Positions 29,782-39,145 of a stretch of DNA of 40,364 bases are shown piece after piece. A program made the translations under genes and the position numbers. The notes under the pieces were generated by a model. That model searched no databases. It was not told the DNA's origin and saw only the letters and a program-made list of their open reading frames with translations. The DNA is from a virus, in the IMG/VR virus record IMGVR_UViG_3300025138_013592, positions 1 through 40,364 of that record. One strand, given 5' to 3'. Each line of letters begins with the position of its first letter. Position 1 is the stretch's first letter.

Positions 29782-32700
29782 TGGCTAAAACAGTAACCGA
29801 AGAAAACCTCCTACTGAACATGATTGTGAAGGGCGACAAGGCTCGCGCTGAGGTGAATAAACTTGATCGTGCTTACCGTGATTTATCCAAAGAAGTGGAG
29901 TATTTGGAATCCGCACAAAAGAAACTACGAGCAGAGGGGAAGAAAGATAGTCAAGGGTACAGGGAGCTCACTGCGGAAATAAATGCTAAGAAAACCGCTA
30001 TGGATCAGGCCTCTGCTGAGCTAGAACACATGCGCAAAAACATGGATATAAACAGGATGTCCATGCGAGACTTGCGAGCTGAGATGACCAGGCTTAGAAG
30101 ACTAGCCACGGATCCACTAAATAAGGAATGGCAAAAGCATGCTGCTAGGCTGCAAGTAGTAAAAGCCAGATATGGAGAGCTCCAGGCTCGCGCTAAGGCC
30201 ACATCGATTACCCTCCAAGGGCTCACATCTACATTAAACAGAATGTATGGATCGATAGCCGCTGGTGTTGCCACATTTGCAGCCCTAGCCTTTGGTATCC
30301 GAAGAGCTACTGATGAGTTTACAAAGTTTGATGATAAGATTGCCGACGTTCAGAAAACCACCGGTCTGGCAAAATCCGAAGTTCTTGAGATGAACGAGGA
30401 ATTGAAGGACATTAACTTCATTGATACCAGGACCTCACAAGAGGGTTTACTTGGTCTACTCAGAATTGCTGGAAAACTCGGAACAGAAGGCACTGATAAT
30501 CTTTTGGGTTTTGTTAAAGCTACAGATCAAATAGCTGTTGCCCTCACTGAGGATCTAGGTGGAGATATAGAGGAGAGTATTAATACATTGGGAAAACTTG
30601 TTGGGATTTTCGATGTATCCGATGAATTCGGGGTAGAGGAAGCGCTGCTAAAAGTTGGATCATCAATTAACGAATTAGGAGCGAGCAGTGAGGCCAATGA
30701 AGGGTATATCGTTGATTTCACCAAGCGCCTTGCCGGAGTAGCCCCCGGAGCTAAAATTTCCATTGCCAATATCATGGGGATGGGCGCCGCGTTGGATGTG
30801 GCCGGTCAGTCTGTAGAAGTATCGGGAACAGCCATTTCCCAGATTATTACTAAAATGTTTGATGACACAGCCACCTTCGCGAAAGTGGCAGGTATGGAGG
30901 TTGCTGATTTCTCGAATCTCCTGGAAACTGATGCTAACGCGGCTTTCATCACATTACTTGAAGGGGTGAAGGGAAATGATGAGCGGATGGCCATGATGGT
31001 AGGTCGCCTGAAAGAATTGGGAATAGATGGGGTGAGGGCCACCAATGTAATGGGAGTACTCGCTAACAACGTTGAGGAACTTAAAAAGCAACAATTATTA
31101 GCCAATAAAGCATTTGAGGAAGGGACCTCCATTACCGATGAATTCAACATCAAAAATCAGACGGCTGGAGCTGAGCTTGAAAAAGTACAGAAACAGATCA
31201 ATAACCTTTGGGTGGAGTTAGGTGAGCGATTATTCCCTACAGTAATGGAGGGCACCAAACTATTCAAATCCTTCCTTGAGGTACTAATCTTATTGTTCGA
31301 TTTCATAAAGATTCATTATCGAATAATTCTCACTTTGGCTGCTGCAATGGCCGGGTATCAAGCGGTGGTAATCTCCAGTACAATAGCAACCAAAGCAGCC
31401 ACCATCGCCACCAGGTTGTGGAATTTAGCGTTGAGGGCTAACCCCATTGGATTGGTTGTTTCGCTGCTCACCGGGTTGGCTGCTGCCATGTACTTCTATT
31501 CCAGGAGAACTAAGGAAGCCATCGACACTCAGGAGTTACTCAATGATGTACAGAAAAAATCTATGGATGGTATGAAGGAAGAGCAAAATCAAATTAACAC
31601 TCTTCTGAAAATTGCCCGAAATAAAGAGCTGTCTGATGGAGCGAGAAAAGAGGCCATTAAACAACTCGTAGCGATCAGCCCCGAGTACTTAAGTTCTTTG
31701 AGTTTAGAAACGATTAATACCGAGGCTGCTACCAGTGCTGTCAGAGACTATATCGACGCAAAGCAGGATCAGATAATGATTGATGAGATTCTTCTCAAGA
31801 AAAGGGAGATTAATAAGAAACAGGAGGATGCTCGCCAGACCATCTCTAGTTCAAAGGATGATCTCGCAAAAGACAGTGGCGGATTATATGGATGGGGTTC
31901 CAGAAGGGGAAAATCCATCAGGCTCAATAATCAGATCAGTGATGCAGAGGCTCAGCTCTCACAATTAGCCAAAGCAGAAGGAAGCCTGCAGGTTGCTTTG
32001 GATGAAATCGTCGAGCGTCAAGCACAGAGAGCAGCTGACAAGCGAGCTAAAATTGAGGAAAAAGAGGATGAAGAATCAAAGGCCAGGCGAATCAAGTACC
32101 TCTCTGATGAAGAGAAAGCACGTCAAAAAGCCATTCAGGAGTATCGGGCAAAAGTACTCTTAGAGTCAAAGTCACTGGTAGAGCAGGAAAGGATCGCTTA
32201 CAAAGAGCGGATCAAGGAGGCCGGTCTTTATGGTAAAGCCATTACAAAAATGACCACCGAGGAGTTTTCTGTGTGGGAAGCGTTAAGATCGGCACATCAA
32301 GCCAATTTAGCGAAGATCGATGCTGACGCCATCAGTGCGGAAATCACCAGATATGAGAGCGTTTTTCAGTCCGAACTCAATGCTCTAAAAGTCAAACAAA
32401 ACGAGGAATTAAAAGCCTTTAGTGGGACGAAGGATCAAAGAGAGGCGCTTATCAGGCAGCAAACCTCTGAAGAAGAGGCTTTGGTGAAAGCTAATTTGGA
32501 GAGTCTGCAATCACTGATACAGTTCACACTAGATACGAGCCGTTGGGAAGGCATTACTTCAGATGATGTATTGTCTGACGAGGAATACCAATTATTGAAA
32601 GAAAAGCTGGAATCAATCGGTTTATCTCTGTCAGAGATCGGACTTACTAAGAAAGAGCCGAAGACAGAAACCCCAAAGGAGCTTGGTTTTGGAGATACTG

Positions 32701-33722
32701 ATGTATTAGGGTTTTCACAGGACGATTGGGCACTATTCTTCGATAATATTGCATCAGGAGAAAATGGCATTCAATCACTAATTTTTGCCACCAGAGCGCT
32801 CACAGAAGCGTGGCAGATGCATAATGACTATGTGTCTCAGGCTGAAAAGCGTAAGCTTGAAAACTTCGAAAAAGATACTGATGCCCGTAAGCAGGCCATC
32901 AATGATCAGATGGACAAAGAATTGGAGCGAGCTGAGGGTAATGCTGATCGTCAAAAAGCCATTCGGAAAAAATACAACAGTCAACTAGTTAAGCTCGATG
33001 CTGACCTTGATAAGAAAAAGGCTGAATTCGATTACAACCAGGCCAAAAGAGATAAGGAGACTGCTATCGCTTCAGCATTGGTCAACAGTTTCGCGGGCGC
33101 GGCACGGGCCTTTGCTGATTATGCATTCCCTGCCAGCGCCATTATAGCAAGCATTGTTACAGGCCTCGGGTTATATCAGGTTGGTAAAATTGCTTCCACC
33201 CCACTTCCCGAAATACCAGGACGAGAGGATGGCGGGTATCTCGATGTGTCCCGATCACAGGACCGTAGAATGTTCCGGGCTAAAAGAGATCCAGGTAAGA
33301 GGGGATATGTGCACACTCCTACCGTCATCACCGGAGAGAATGGTACTGAGTTTGTAGCATCCAACGAGGCTTTTGCCAACCCAACTGTACGCCCAATGTT
33401 GGACATTCTGGATACCGCACAGCGAAATGGCACTATCAGTACGGTCAATCTGACCAAAGTACTAAATGATAGACCTGCTGTATCAATGTACGGGTTGGAG
33501 AGGGGAGGCCATCTTTCTAATGCTCCACAGCCTGGCAACACTACCTCGATGCCACAGGATCCTGAAATTAAGAATCTCATTAGGAAAAACACCTCAGTAA
33601 CAATGGCGCTTTACAATCAGCTTCGCAAGGGCATCAAAGCCGACGTTTCCCTCCTGGGGAAAGGGGGGTTTGTTGAAGCCGAGGAAGATCTTGACGAAAT
33701 CAACAATAACGTAAATTTTTAA
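29781..33722 (+). CDS. Tail tape-measure protein, 1313 aa
   Basis: Predicted ruler of tail length that also helps DNA pass into the cell. The N-terminal 130 residues are coiled coil. Residues about 180-450 resemble the TP901-type tape-measure core (FTKFDDKIADVQKTTGLAKSE; ISIANIMGMGAALDVAG). Hydrophobic segments lie at about 155-170 and 493-576. A long charged coiled coil with Lys/Glu repeats follows (about 640-1080), with another hydrophobic stretch near 1095-1140. It is the longest gene in the window, as usual. At about 0.15 nm per residue it predicts a tail near 200 nm. Confidence 0.88.
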   Translation: MAKTVTEENLLLNMIVKGDKARAEVNKLDRAYRDLSKEVEYLESAQKKLRAEGKKDSQGYRELTAEINAKKTAMDQASAELEHMRKNMDINRMSMRDLRAEMTRLRRLATDPLNKEWQKHAARLQVVKARYGELQARAKATSITLQGLTSTLNRMYGSIAAGVATFAALAFGIRRATDEFTKFDDKIADVQKTTGLAKSEVLEMNEELKDINFIDTRTSQEGLLGLLRIAGKLGTEGTDNLLGFVKATDQIAVALTEDLGGDIEESINTLGKLVGIFDVSDEFGVEEALLKVGSSINELGASSEANEGYIVDFTKRLAGVAPGAKISIANIMGMGAALDVAGQSVEVSGTAISQIITKMFDDTATFAKVAGMEVADFSNLLETDANAAFITLLEGVKGNDERMAMMVGRLKELGIDGVRATNVMGVLANNVEELKKQQLLANKAFEEGTSITDEFNIKNQTAGAELEKVQKQINNLWVELGERLFPTVMEGTKLFKSFLEVLILLFDFIKIHYRIILTLAAAMAGYQAVVISSTIATKAATIATRLWNLALRANPIGLVVSLLTGLAAAMYFYSRRTKEAIDTQELLNDVQKKSMDGMKEEQNQINTLLKIARNKELSDGARKEAIKQLVAISPEYLSSLSLETINTEAATSAVRDYIDAKQDQIMIDEILLKKREINKKQEDARQTISSSKDDLAKDSGGLYGWGSRRGKSIRLNNQISDAEAQLSQLAKAEGSLQVALDEIVERQAQRAADKRAKIEEKEDEESKARRIKYLSDEEKARQKAIQEYRAKVLLESKSLVEQERIAYKERIKEAGLYGKAITKMTTEEFSVWEALRSAHQANLAKIDADAISAEITRYESVFQSELNALKVKQNEELKAFSGTKDQREALIRQQTSEEEALVKANLESLQSLIQFTLDTSRWEGITSDDVLSDEEYQLLKEKLESIGLSLSEIGLTKKEPKTETPKELGFGDTDVLGFSQDDWALFFDNIASGENGIQSLIFATRALTEAWQMHNDYVSQAEKRKLENFEKDTDARKQAINDQMDKELERAEGNADRQKAIRKKYNSQLVKLDADLDKKKAEFDYNQAKRDKETAIASALVNSFAGAARAFADYAFPASAIIASIVTGLGLYQVGKIASTPLPEIPGREDGGYLDVSRSQDRRMFRAKRDPGKRGYVHTPTVITGENGTEFVASNEAFANPTVRPMLDILDTAQRNGTISTVNLTKVLNDRPAVSMYGLERGGHLSNAPQPGNTTSMPQDPEIKNLIRKNTSVTMALYNQLRKGIKADVSLLGKGGFVEAEEDLDEINNNVNF

Positions 33723-33726
33723 ACAT

Positions 33727-35571
33727 ATGCTGAAGATTACTATATCTGGAGAACCCTTGGATCTACCTAAGGATATAGCGTTGAGTTTGATTTTTGAAAA
33801 CCCAATGTTTGTCACGGATCGTATTCCCACAGCTCACAGCGTCTCCAGCAGCCTCCCCCCCACGGATAGAAATCTCCGATTACTAGGTCACCCGGAGCGC
33901 ATCAACCGCAAAAACAGGCTCAGGGAATTTGAAGGGATTAGAGTCTATTTTGATTCTGTAATGTTCTTGAAGGGAGTTCTTGTCATGACGGAGTTTGATC
34001 AGGATATCAAGTTTTTCATCAGGGGAGCAATCTTTAGTGAGGAAATGAAGGCTCCAATCAATGAAGCTGATATGGACACCTACTCCTTTGGATCTGTGGG
34101 TAACAGGTTCACCCCAAATTTTTACCTCGCTGGAGATTTCGGATACCTTTATCGCGAGTATGTACATGATACACTCACTGGCTCCTCCGATACTCGCTTT
34201 GCTCCCATCAGGATTAAGGGCGTAGAATTTCCTGATGGAAACTCCCCTACTCCAACAGGATATGGCAACTATGCTACATCCATTATGTATTTCAACTTTT
34301 GGAACGCCTATCGAGAGGAGTTTATGCTTGGTTACCCATCTTTCCAAGCCCATACCGTTTGTTTTCCCTTCCTTTCGGTGAAGTACCTGGTGAGTGAAAT
34401 ATTCGATTCCTCCTTGATTAATAATCCTTTCACAGCTTCGGAACTTTCCAAGCTGGTAATCACCTCTACCTATCATCCCAGATTCAGTGATGTTGTTTTG
34501 TCGGCTTATCGAGGCGTATTGCTGGATTCAAGTGAGTTGGATGCGTCACAGTTTCTCAATCTGGAAAGCTTCACCACCTCCATGAATTTCAATGTACTTA
34601 TCAAACAGATTCTCAAAATGTTCTGCATGACATTGTTTATCAAAGCGGATGAGTTTGAATTTAAGTACAACCGCGACATCATGGAGGAGTCCTCAAAAAT
34701 AGACTGGTCCCAAAAACTGGTGGGAGACCTTGCCAGCTGGACGGAGGATGGGGAGGATTATAGCTATGGATATCAGGGATATCAGTCTATCGAAAAACCC
34801 TATGGGATTTCTGAGGTGGATAATATTGAAGACCTTGCGGCACTCACAGTGCCAGAAGGGGAAGAAAAACAGGTTTGGGTGACCAATACCAATCAGATGT
34901 TTGACCTCCGAAATAGATTTGAAGATGAAGGATCATCTTATGGAGGTATATCTCCAGAGTACGAGTTTGAAACTGAGGTACTAGATCCCGGTTTCGCTGC
35001 TGCTCCTAACACTCCTTCATCGGGATTCAACATGGTGTCTGATGTCACCCCTCTTCCAGTAAATATCCATCCATACTGGTGGGAAAACACAGGATCCCCC
35101 ATCAAGTTTGGGAGGTGGTATGTGCCAGAGTGGGAAGGGGATCGCCTTCAGAGGCCCGCTATCCCAAATGTTATGATGTTTAGAGGCCTTGTGGACACAC
35201 TGACTGACAAAGACGGTGAATCTCCCCCAGTCAAAGACCTCTATCCTTACCTTTCATCACACAATATTGATGCTTATGGCAACAATCTCGGTGATATTAG
35301 TCTTCACTGGGAAGGAGCAGATGGCCTCATTACTAATTACCATTCAGAATTCAAAAGCTGGATAGAATCTGAAAAACTCAAGGCTCGCGGCGCTTTCCTA
35401 CTCACAGCACTGGATCTTAAAAATCTGGATATGAGTTCCAGACACCATGTGAGTGGGGTGGATTTTTTTATTGAAAAAGTAGAAGTAACCCTCTTTGCTA
35501 ATAAAATTGAGAAAGCACGGGTTCATTTGGTAGAAGCACCCTATTTAGGTTCTGCTTCCGGAGGACTATAA
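33727..35571 (+). CDS. Putative tail-tip/baseplate protein, 614 aa
   Basis: Directly after the tape measure, where distal tail or hub proteins are encoded. The N-terminus (MLKITISGEPLDLPKDIALSL...) is beta-rich and continues with strands (FEGIRVYFDSVMFLKGVLVM). The middle is helical around residues 270-310. The protein ends in LGSASGGL, another Ser/Gly tail like those of the capsid proteins. I recognise the type from Bacteroidota phages, but no biochemical function is known to me. Position is the main evidence. Confidence 0.6.
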   Translation: MLKITISGEPLDLPKDIALSLIFENPMFVTDRIPTAHSVSSSLPPTDRNLRLLGHPERINRKNRLREFEGIRVYFDSVMFLKGVLVMTEFDQDIKFFIRGAIFSEEMKAPINEADMDTYSFGSVGNRFTPNFYLAGDFGYLYREYVHDTLTGSSDTRFAPIRIKGVEFPDGNSPTPTGYGNYATSIMYFNFWNAYREEFMLGYPSFQAHTVCFPFLSVKYLVSEIFDSSLINNPFTASELSKLVITSTYHPRFSDVVLSAYRGVLLDSSELDASQFLNLESFTTSMNFNVLIKQILKMFCMTLFIKADEFEFKYNRDIMEESSKIDWSQKLVGDLASWTEDGEDYSYGYQGYQSIEKPYGISEVDNIEDLAALTVPEGEEKQVWVTNTNQMFDLRNRFEDEGSSYGGISPEYEFETEVLDPGFAAAPNTPSSGFNMVSDVTPLPVNIHPYWWENTGSPIKFGRWYVPEWEGDRLQRPAIPNVMMFRGLVDTLTDKDGESPPVKDLYPYLSSHNIDAYGNNLGDISLHWEGADGLITNYHSEFKSWIESEKLKARGAFLLTALDLKNLDMSSRHHVSGVDFFIEKVEVTLFANKIEKARVHLVEAPYLGSASGGL

Positions 35572-35579
35572 ACTGACCA

Positions 35580-35613
35580 GTCCTTTCCTATCAGGTAACG
35601 CTATTTATTTTCG
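35580..35613 (+). promoter_or_regulatory. Phage-type promoter 6: GTCCTTTC-N18-TATTTTCG
   Basis: GTCCTTTC at 35580-35587 and TATTTTCG at 35606-35613 are 18 bases apart. It precedes the small coiled-coil membrane protein gene at 35633. Confidence 0.75.
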
Positions 35614-35632
35614 CTTTAAGTGATATTATACT

Positions 35633-36016
35633 ATGGAAAACGCAGATTGGGGTAAGCTTTTTGACCACACTAAGTCATTAGAAAAAAAAATGGATCAGGT
35701 GCTCCAGGCTCTCAATGGTGATGAGTTCAATCAATATCCAGGACTCATCGCCGAGCAAAAGAATGATAATGAATTCAGAGGGTATGTAAAAGATAAGCTG
35801 GAGACCATCACACGCAATCAGGAGCATCAAAAAAAAATCAATCTGGAAGTAAATGAACGACTGGAATCTGTGGAAGTGTTTGTTAAGTTCTTTACCACAT
35901 TGGGAAAAATAAAGAGAACCACATGGATGATCATAGGCGCTATGATTGCCGGGGCTGGTTTGATGCTGACGAACATTGAAAAAATGGGTCATTGGGTTTA
36001 CAAGATTACCCATTGA
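35633..36016 (+). CDS. XhlA-like coiled-coil membrane protein, 127 aa
   Basis: A charged coiled coil (residues about 8-95) followed by one membrane segment (about 98-116, TTWMIIGAMIAGAGLMLTNI) and a short end. This is the layout of XhlA-type lysis-associated proteins and of some tail-linked membrane proteins. It has its own phage-type promoter on each side, so its level can be set apart from tail genes. A second holin or a lysis regulator is possible; function not proven. Confidence 0.55.
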   Translation: MENADWGKLFDHTKSLEKKMDQVLQALNGDEFNQYPGLIAEQKNDNEFRGYVKDKLETITRNQEHQKKINLEVNERLESVEVFVKFFTTLGKIKRTTWMIIGAMIAGAGLMLTNIEKMGHWVYKITH

Positions 36017-36042
36017 GTTAGATCTCTTACCCCTCACCTCTT

Positions 36043-36076
36043 GTCCTTTCCCAATAAGCCCTATCTCCTAGTTTAG
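36043..36076 (+). promoter_or_regulatory. Phage-type promoter 7: GTCCTTTC-N18-TAGTTTAG
   Basis: GTCCTTTC at 36043-36050 and TAGTTTAG at 36069-36076 are 18 bases apart. It drives the tail adhesin gene at 36103, and its -7 box is identical to that of promoter 5. Confidence 0.75.
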
Positions 36077-36102
36077 AGTATTGAAAATCACTGATCGTTC
36101 CA

Positions 36103-38394
36103 ATGACCATCATCCAGCAGCCATCTGAATACGAATTCGCCGGAAATTTCCCTGACATCATTGTGGAGACAGATGTTCCTATAGAATTTACGCTTGGTGG
36201 CAATTTCTATGCAGTCATTATTTTATCCGGAGGGTCGAGCTCCTGGCCGGTAGGAGCGGAAATCACAGGAGTCACATCAGGAGCCACAGGCAGTGTGGTG
36301 AGCTATAACAATAGCACCCTCACCCTAATCCTGGATAGTCTGGTCGGCACATTTTTAAATGGTGAAAATATCATTGGAGAATCTACTGGTGGAGGCATCG
36401 ATACGGTGGAGGTGTTTAGTAACTCACTTTTAGACGAAACCTATATCCCCGATGAAGATGGATTGGTCACCATAGAGCTGAGAGAATTCTTTGAGAAAAC
36501 ACTGAACAAAGTAGTCGTTCCTGATATAGCGGAGAGTTCATATCACCAGGCAGAGGCATATGGACAATTCAACGTCACTATTGACGCTACTGAGCTGGTG
36601 TTTTATGTGGTTTTCGGTGGGGGAAAGAACTTACTGCCTACTATCGGGGAGAGGTGGCACACATGGCAGGAGCCATCCAAGCGAGTCAAACTATCAGACC
36701 CCGAGTGGCTCACCTTTTTTTCGAAGGAAGAATCCGTCGTCCGAGCCAACATTTACCACGATGGTGGGATTGACGAAATTGAAATTGAATACTTATCTCC
36801 TGACAAATTCACATCTGTTCAGGTGACACCCTCTTTAATCGGAGATGGTTTCAGTGGAGTATATAAAATTGAAGTTTGGGTGTCTGAACCCATTTCCGGC
36901 AGTGACTCTTCTGGGCTGGATGGTGATCCTATCAGCAATGTTCAGACCTACATTATCACACGCGAATCTTTTGATTTTGACGATCTCTTTTTGTTTTCAA
37001 ACAGCCTTGGTGGCGTCGATACTATCAGATTCTATGGCGCTTTAGAGCAGATAGAACAGTTCGAAATAGATACCGCATTATTGGGCCGTGAGGATATCGA
37101 GTATTTTTCTGAGAGCGCTCGGGTATACAATAAGAACACCGGCATTTTCAGATCCCGTTGGGAGATGCTTTGGGCTCGGGACTTTTTCGCAAGTATTACC
37201 AAGTACCGGTATCAATACGAGCAACTAACCAGAATCAAAACCACGGGGAGCTTTCCATCCGTTCGTCACCTCTCCACCGTTTATGAATTCCAGTTTGCGG
37301 AAAGCGAGCCGGATACTTATCAGAACCACTATGATTTTTATGGATTGCCTGAGCCTCCGCAGGCTCCTTCAAACCTGGTAGCTATTAGTATAGGGGTTAG
37401 CGAGATATCACTTACATGGGATGATAATTCAATCACTGAAACTAGCTTCCTCTTGCAACGTTCCACATCCTCCGATTTTAGCAGCGGCGTTGCAGAAATA
37501 CCAGGGATACCTTCCAATTCTGAATCCTATACAGATACGGCGCTTTTAGATGCCACGGTATACTACTACCGTTTAAAAGCGGTAGGATCTGAAGGGAGTA
37601 GTTCATGGAGTAACATAGCCTCAGCTACTACGGTGTTAGATTTCGGCAAAGCGCTTAGGTTCGACGGAAACAATGATTACATAAACTTGTCCTCTTCAGA
37701 TCTAGTAGGAGAAAGTTTGCCCGACTCTTGGTCTTATTCTCTTTGGTTTAGGCATGACTATTCGGTGGGCAGCATGTCAACATTGCATGGAAATAGGCTA
37801 CTACTAATAGGGACAACTGGGGGATCCAACCAAACTTGGCAACTCCAGTTTTTAAATGATCCTACTTTTGGATATTGTTTTAATATTTTGATGACCGAAA
37901 ATGCAGGGGCCACACAGAACGATTATATAGCGCAGGAAGGTGGGACATTTGACAATGATTGGCACCATCTGGTTATTACCCGAGAACTTGTCGGGATGTA
38001 TTATAGGATTAGATGTTATTTAGACGGCACACAACAGGCATGGTGGCCTTCAGGGGGCTTATATAAAGAAATATCTCAAACTGAATTTAATCAGCTATCA
38101 ACCTACCCGGCAAACGTTTCCATTGGAGGTTCGTCCAGAACCTGGTTGGGATGTTTGAATGAAATATCATTCATCCACAAAAGACTATCACTCCTTGAGG
38201 TGCAGTCTCTATACAACGATGGAAAGGGAGAAAAACCAACCAATCTTTTTCCAGGGGATACTAAGCTATACCTAAGATTGAATGAATCCTCAGGATCCTC
38301 GGCCATAGATGAAAGTGGAAATGGGTATGATGGCGTTCTCACCAATTTTTCAGGAACTTATCGAATTGAAAATACTGACCCACCGCTAATTTAA
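36103..38394 (+). CDS. Tail fibre/adhesin with FN3 and LamG-like domains, 763 aa
   Basis: Predicted receptor-binding protein. Residues 1-110 include a small insert, GVTSGATGSVVSYNNSTLTL...GTFLNGENIIGEST, of a type common in phage structural proteins. It is bounded by Ser/Gly patches (LSGGSSSWP at 41-49 and STGGGID). Residues about 110-410 are a beta-rich body. A fibronectin type III domain covers about 415-508 (APSNLVAISIGVSEISLTWDD; YYYRLKAVGSEGSSSWSN). A LamG/concanavalin-like domain covers about 511-745 (ALRFDGNNDYINLSS; WHHLVITRE; ISFIHKRLSLLEVQSLYNDG), likely the sugar-binding tip. Confidence 0.8.
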   Translation: MTIIQQPSEYEFAGNFPDIIVETDVPIEFTLGGNFYAVIILSGGSSSWPVGAEITGVTSGATGSVVSYNNSTLTLILDSLVGTFLNGENIIGESTGGGIDTVEVFSNSLLDETYIPDEDGLVTIELREFFEKTLNKVVVPDIAESSYHQAEAYGQFNVTIDATELVFYVVFGGGKNLLPTIGERWHTWQEPSKRVKLSDPEWLTFFSKEESVVRANIYHDGGIDEIEIEYLSPDKFTSVQVTPSLIGDGFSGVYKIEVWVSEPISGSDSSGLDGDPISNVQTYIITRESFDFDDLFLFSNSLGGVDTIRFYGALEQIEQFEIDTALLGREDIEYFSESARVYNKNTGIFRSRWEMLWARDFFASITKYRYQYEQLTRIKTTGSFPSVRHLSTVYEFQFAESEPDTYQNHYDFYGLPEPPQAPSNLVAISIGVSEISLTWDDNSITETSFLLQRSTSSDFSSGVAEIPGIPSNSESYTDTALLDATVYYYRLKAVGSEGSSSWSNIASATTVLDFGKALRFDGNNDYINLSSSDLVGESLPDSWSYSLWFRHDYSVGSMSTLHGNRLLLIGTTGGSNQTWQLQFLNDPTFGYCFNILMTENAGATQNDYIAQEGGTFDNDWHHLVITRELVGMYYRIRCYLDGTQQAWWPSGGLYKEISQTEFNQLSTYPANVSIGGSSRTWLGCLNEISFIHKRLSLLEVQSLYNDGKGEKPTNLFPGDTKLYLRLNESSGSSAIDESGNGYDGVLTNFSGTYRIENTDPPLI

Positions 38395-38401
38395 AAAAGC
38401 C

Positions 38402-39145
38402 ATGCACAAATACGCAATAGCCCTTTACCCAGAAACAAGCCTTGAGGAGTTACAATTGTTCGATGTGGTAACCCTTCCACGTTCAGAAATGACCACGGTT
38501 GCAATAGCGTTCAGCGAACCTATAACTGATCAAAGCGGACAGAGTGAGCCAGCACCAATAGCTTGGGCCTCTGGTTATGTTGTGGAATGTTCAGATTGGC
38601 AGCAAGAGCATACCGATATCATTAATGCGAGTATCGCGGCTTATAATGCCGCTCATCCCGAAAATCCAATACCATTGGAGCAAATAATGATTTGGGATAA
38701 GGGAGAATTCTTTGTTCAGCATTACGATGTGGTTACAGACTTATATAGACGTGATTGTGATTTTATGATTGTTCCAGCGGATCAATATGATACGAATCTT
38801 CAAGATATTGTTTCTAATCTTGGCCTCACACCGGAACAGGACGCCAAGCTTGGAATGCACTTTTCATGGATGGTAGAAGGGCTTCCTTATGTGCCTACAG
38901 TTAGAGAATTCAATGAGGCGACAATCACTACGATTTCAGGATGGCGAAAGGTGCCTGGTATTACATCCCTTTTCACGGATGGAGTTAATGATTTTTATGT
39001 GATCTGCATTAAACCATTGGTGGATGATTTAGGAGAGCGGGAGATTGTGTATCTGCTCGGGCTTGAGCAAACTGAGCCAAACTATACCATATGTCGGACA
39101 GCCGAAAGGGTCCTTCATTTTGTCTCTCCCAAAACTACCTCATAA
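38402..39145 (+). CDS. Hypothetical protein after the tail adhesin, 247 aa
   Basis: Not recognised. It is a soluble, acidic, mixed alpha/beta protein without signal peptide or membrane segment. Being directly downstream of the adhesin gene (seven-base gap), it could be a tail-fibre assembly factor or a second tip protein. Its 3' end overlaps the end of the convergent integrase gene by 11 bases. Confidence 0.55.
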   Translation: MHKYAIALYPETSLEELQLFDVVTLPRSEMTTVAIAFSEPITDQSGQSEPAPIAWASGYVVECSDWQQEHTDIINASIAAYNAAHPENPIPLEQIMIWDKGEFFVQHYDVVTDLYRRDCDFMIVPADQYDTNLQDIVSNLGLTPEQDAKLGMHFSWMVEGLPYVPTVREFNEATITTISGWRKVPGITSLFTDGVNDFYVICIKPLVDDLGEREIVYLLGLEQTEPNYTICRTAERVLHFVSPKTTS

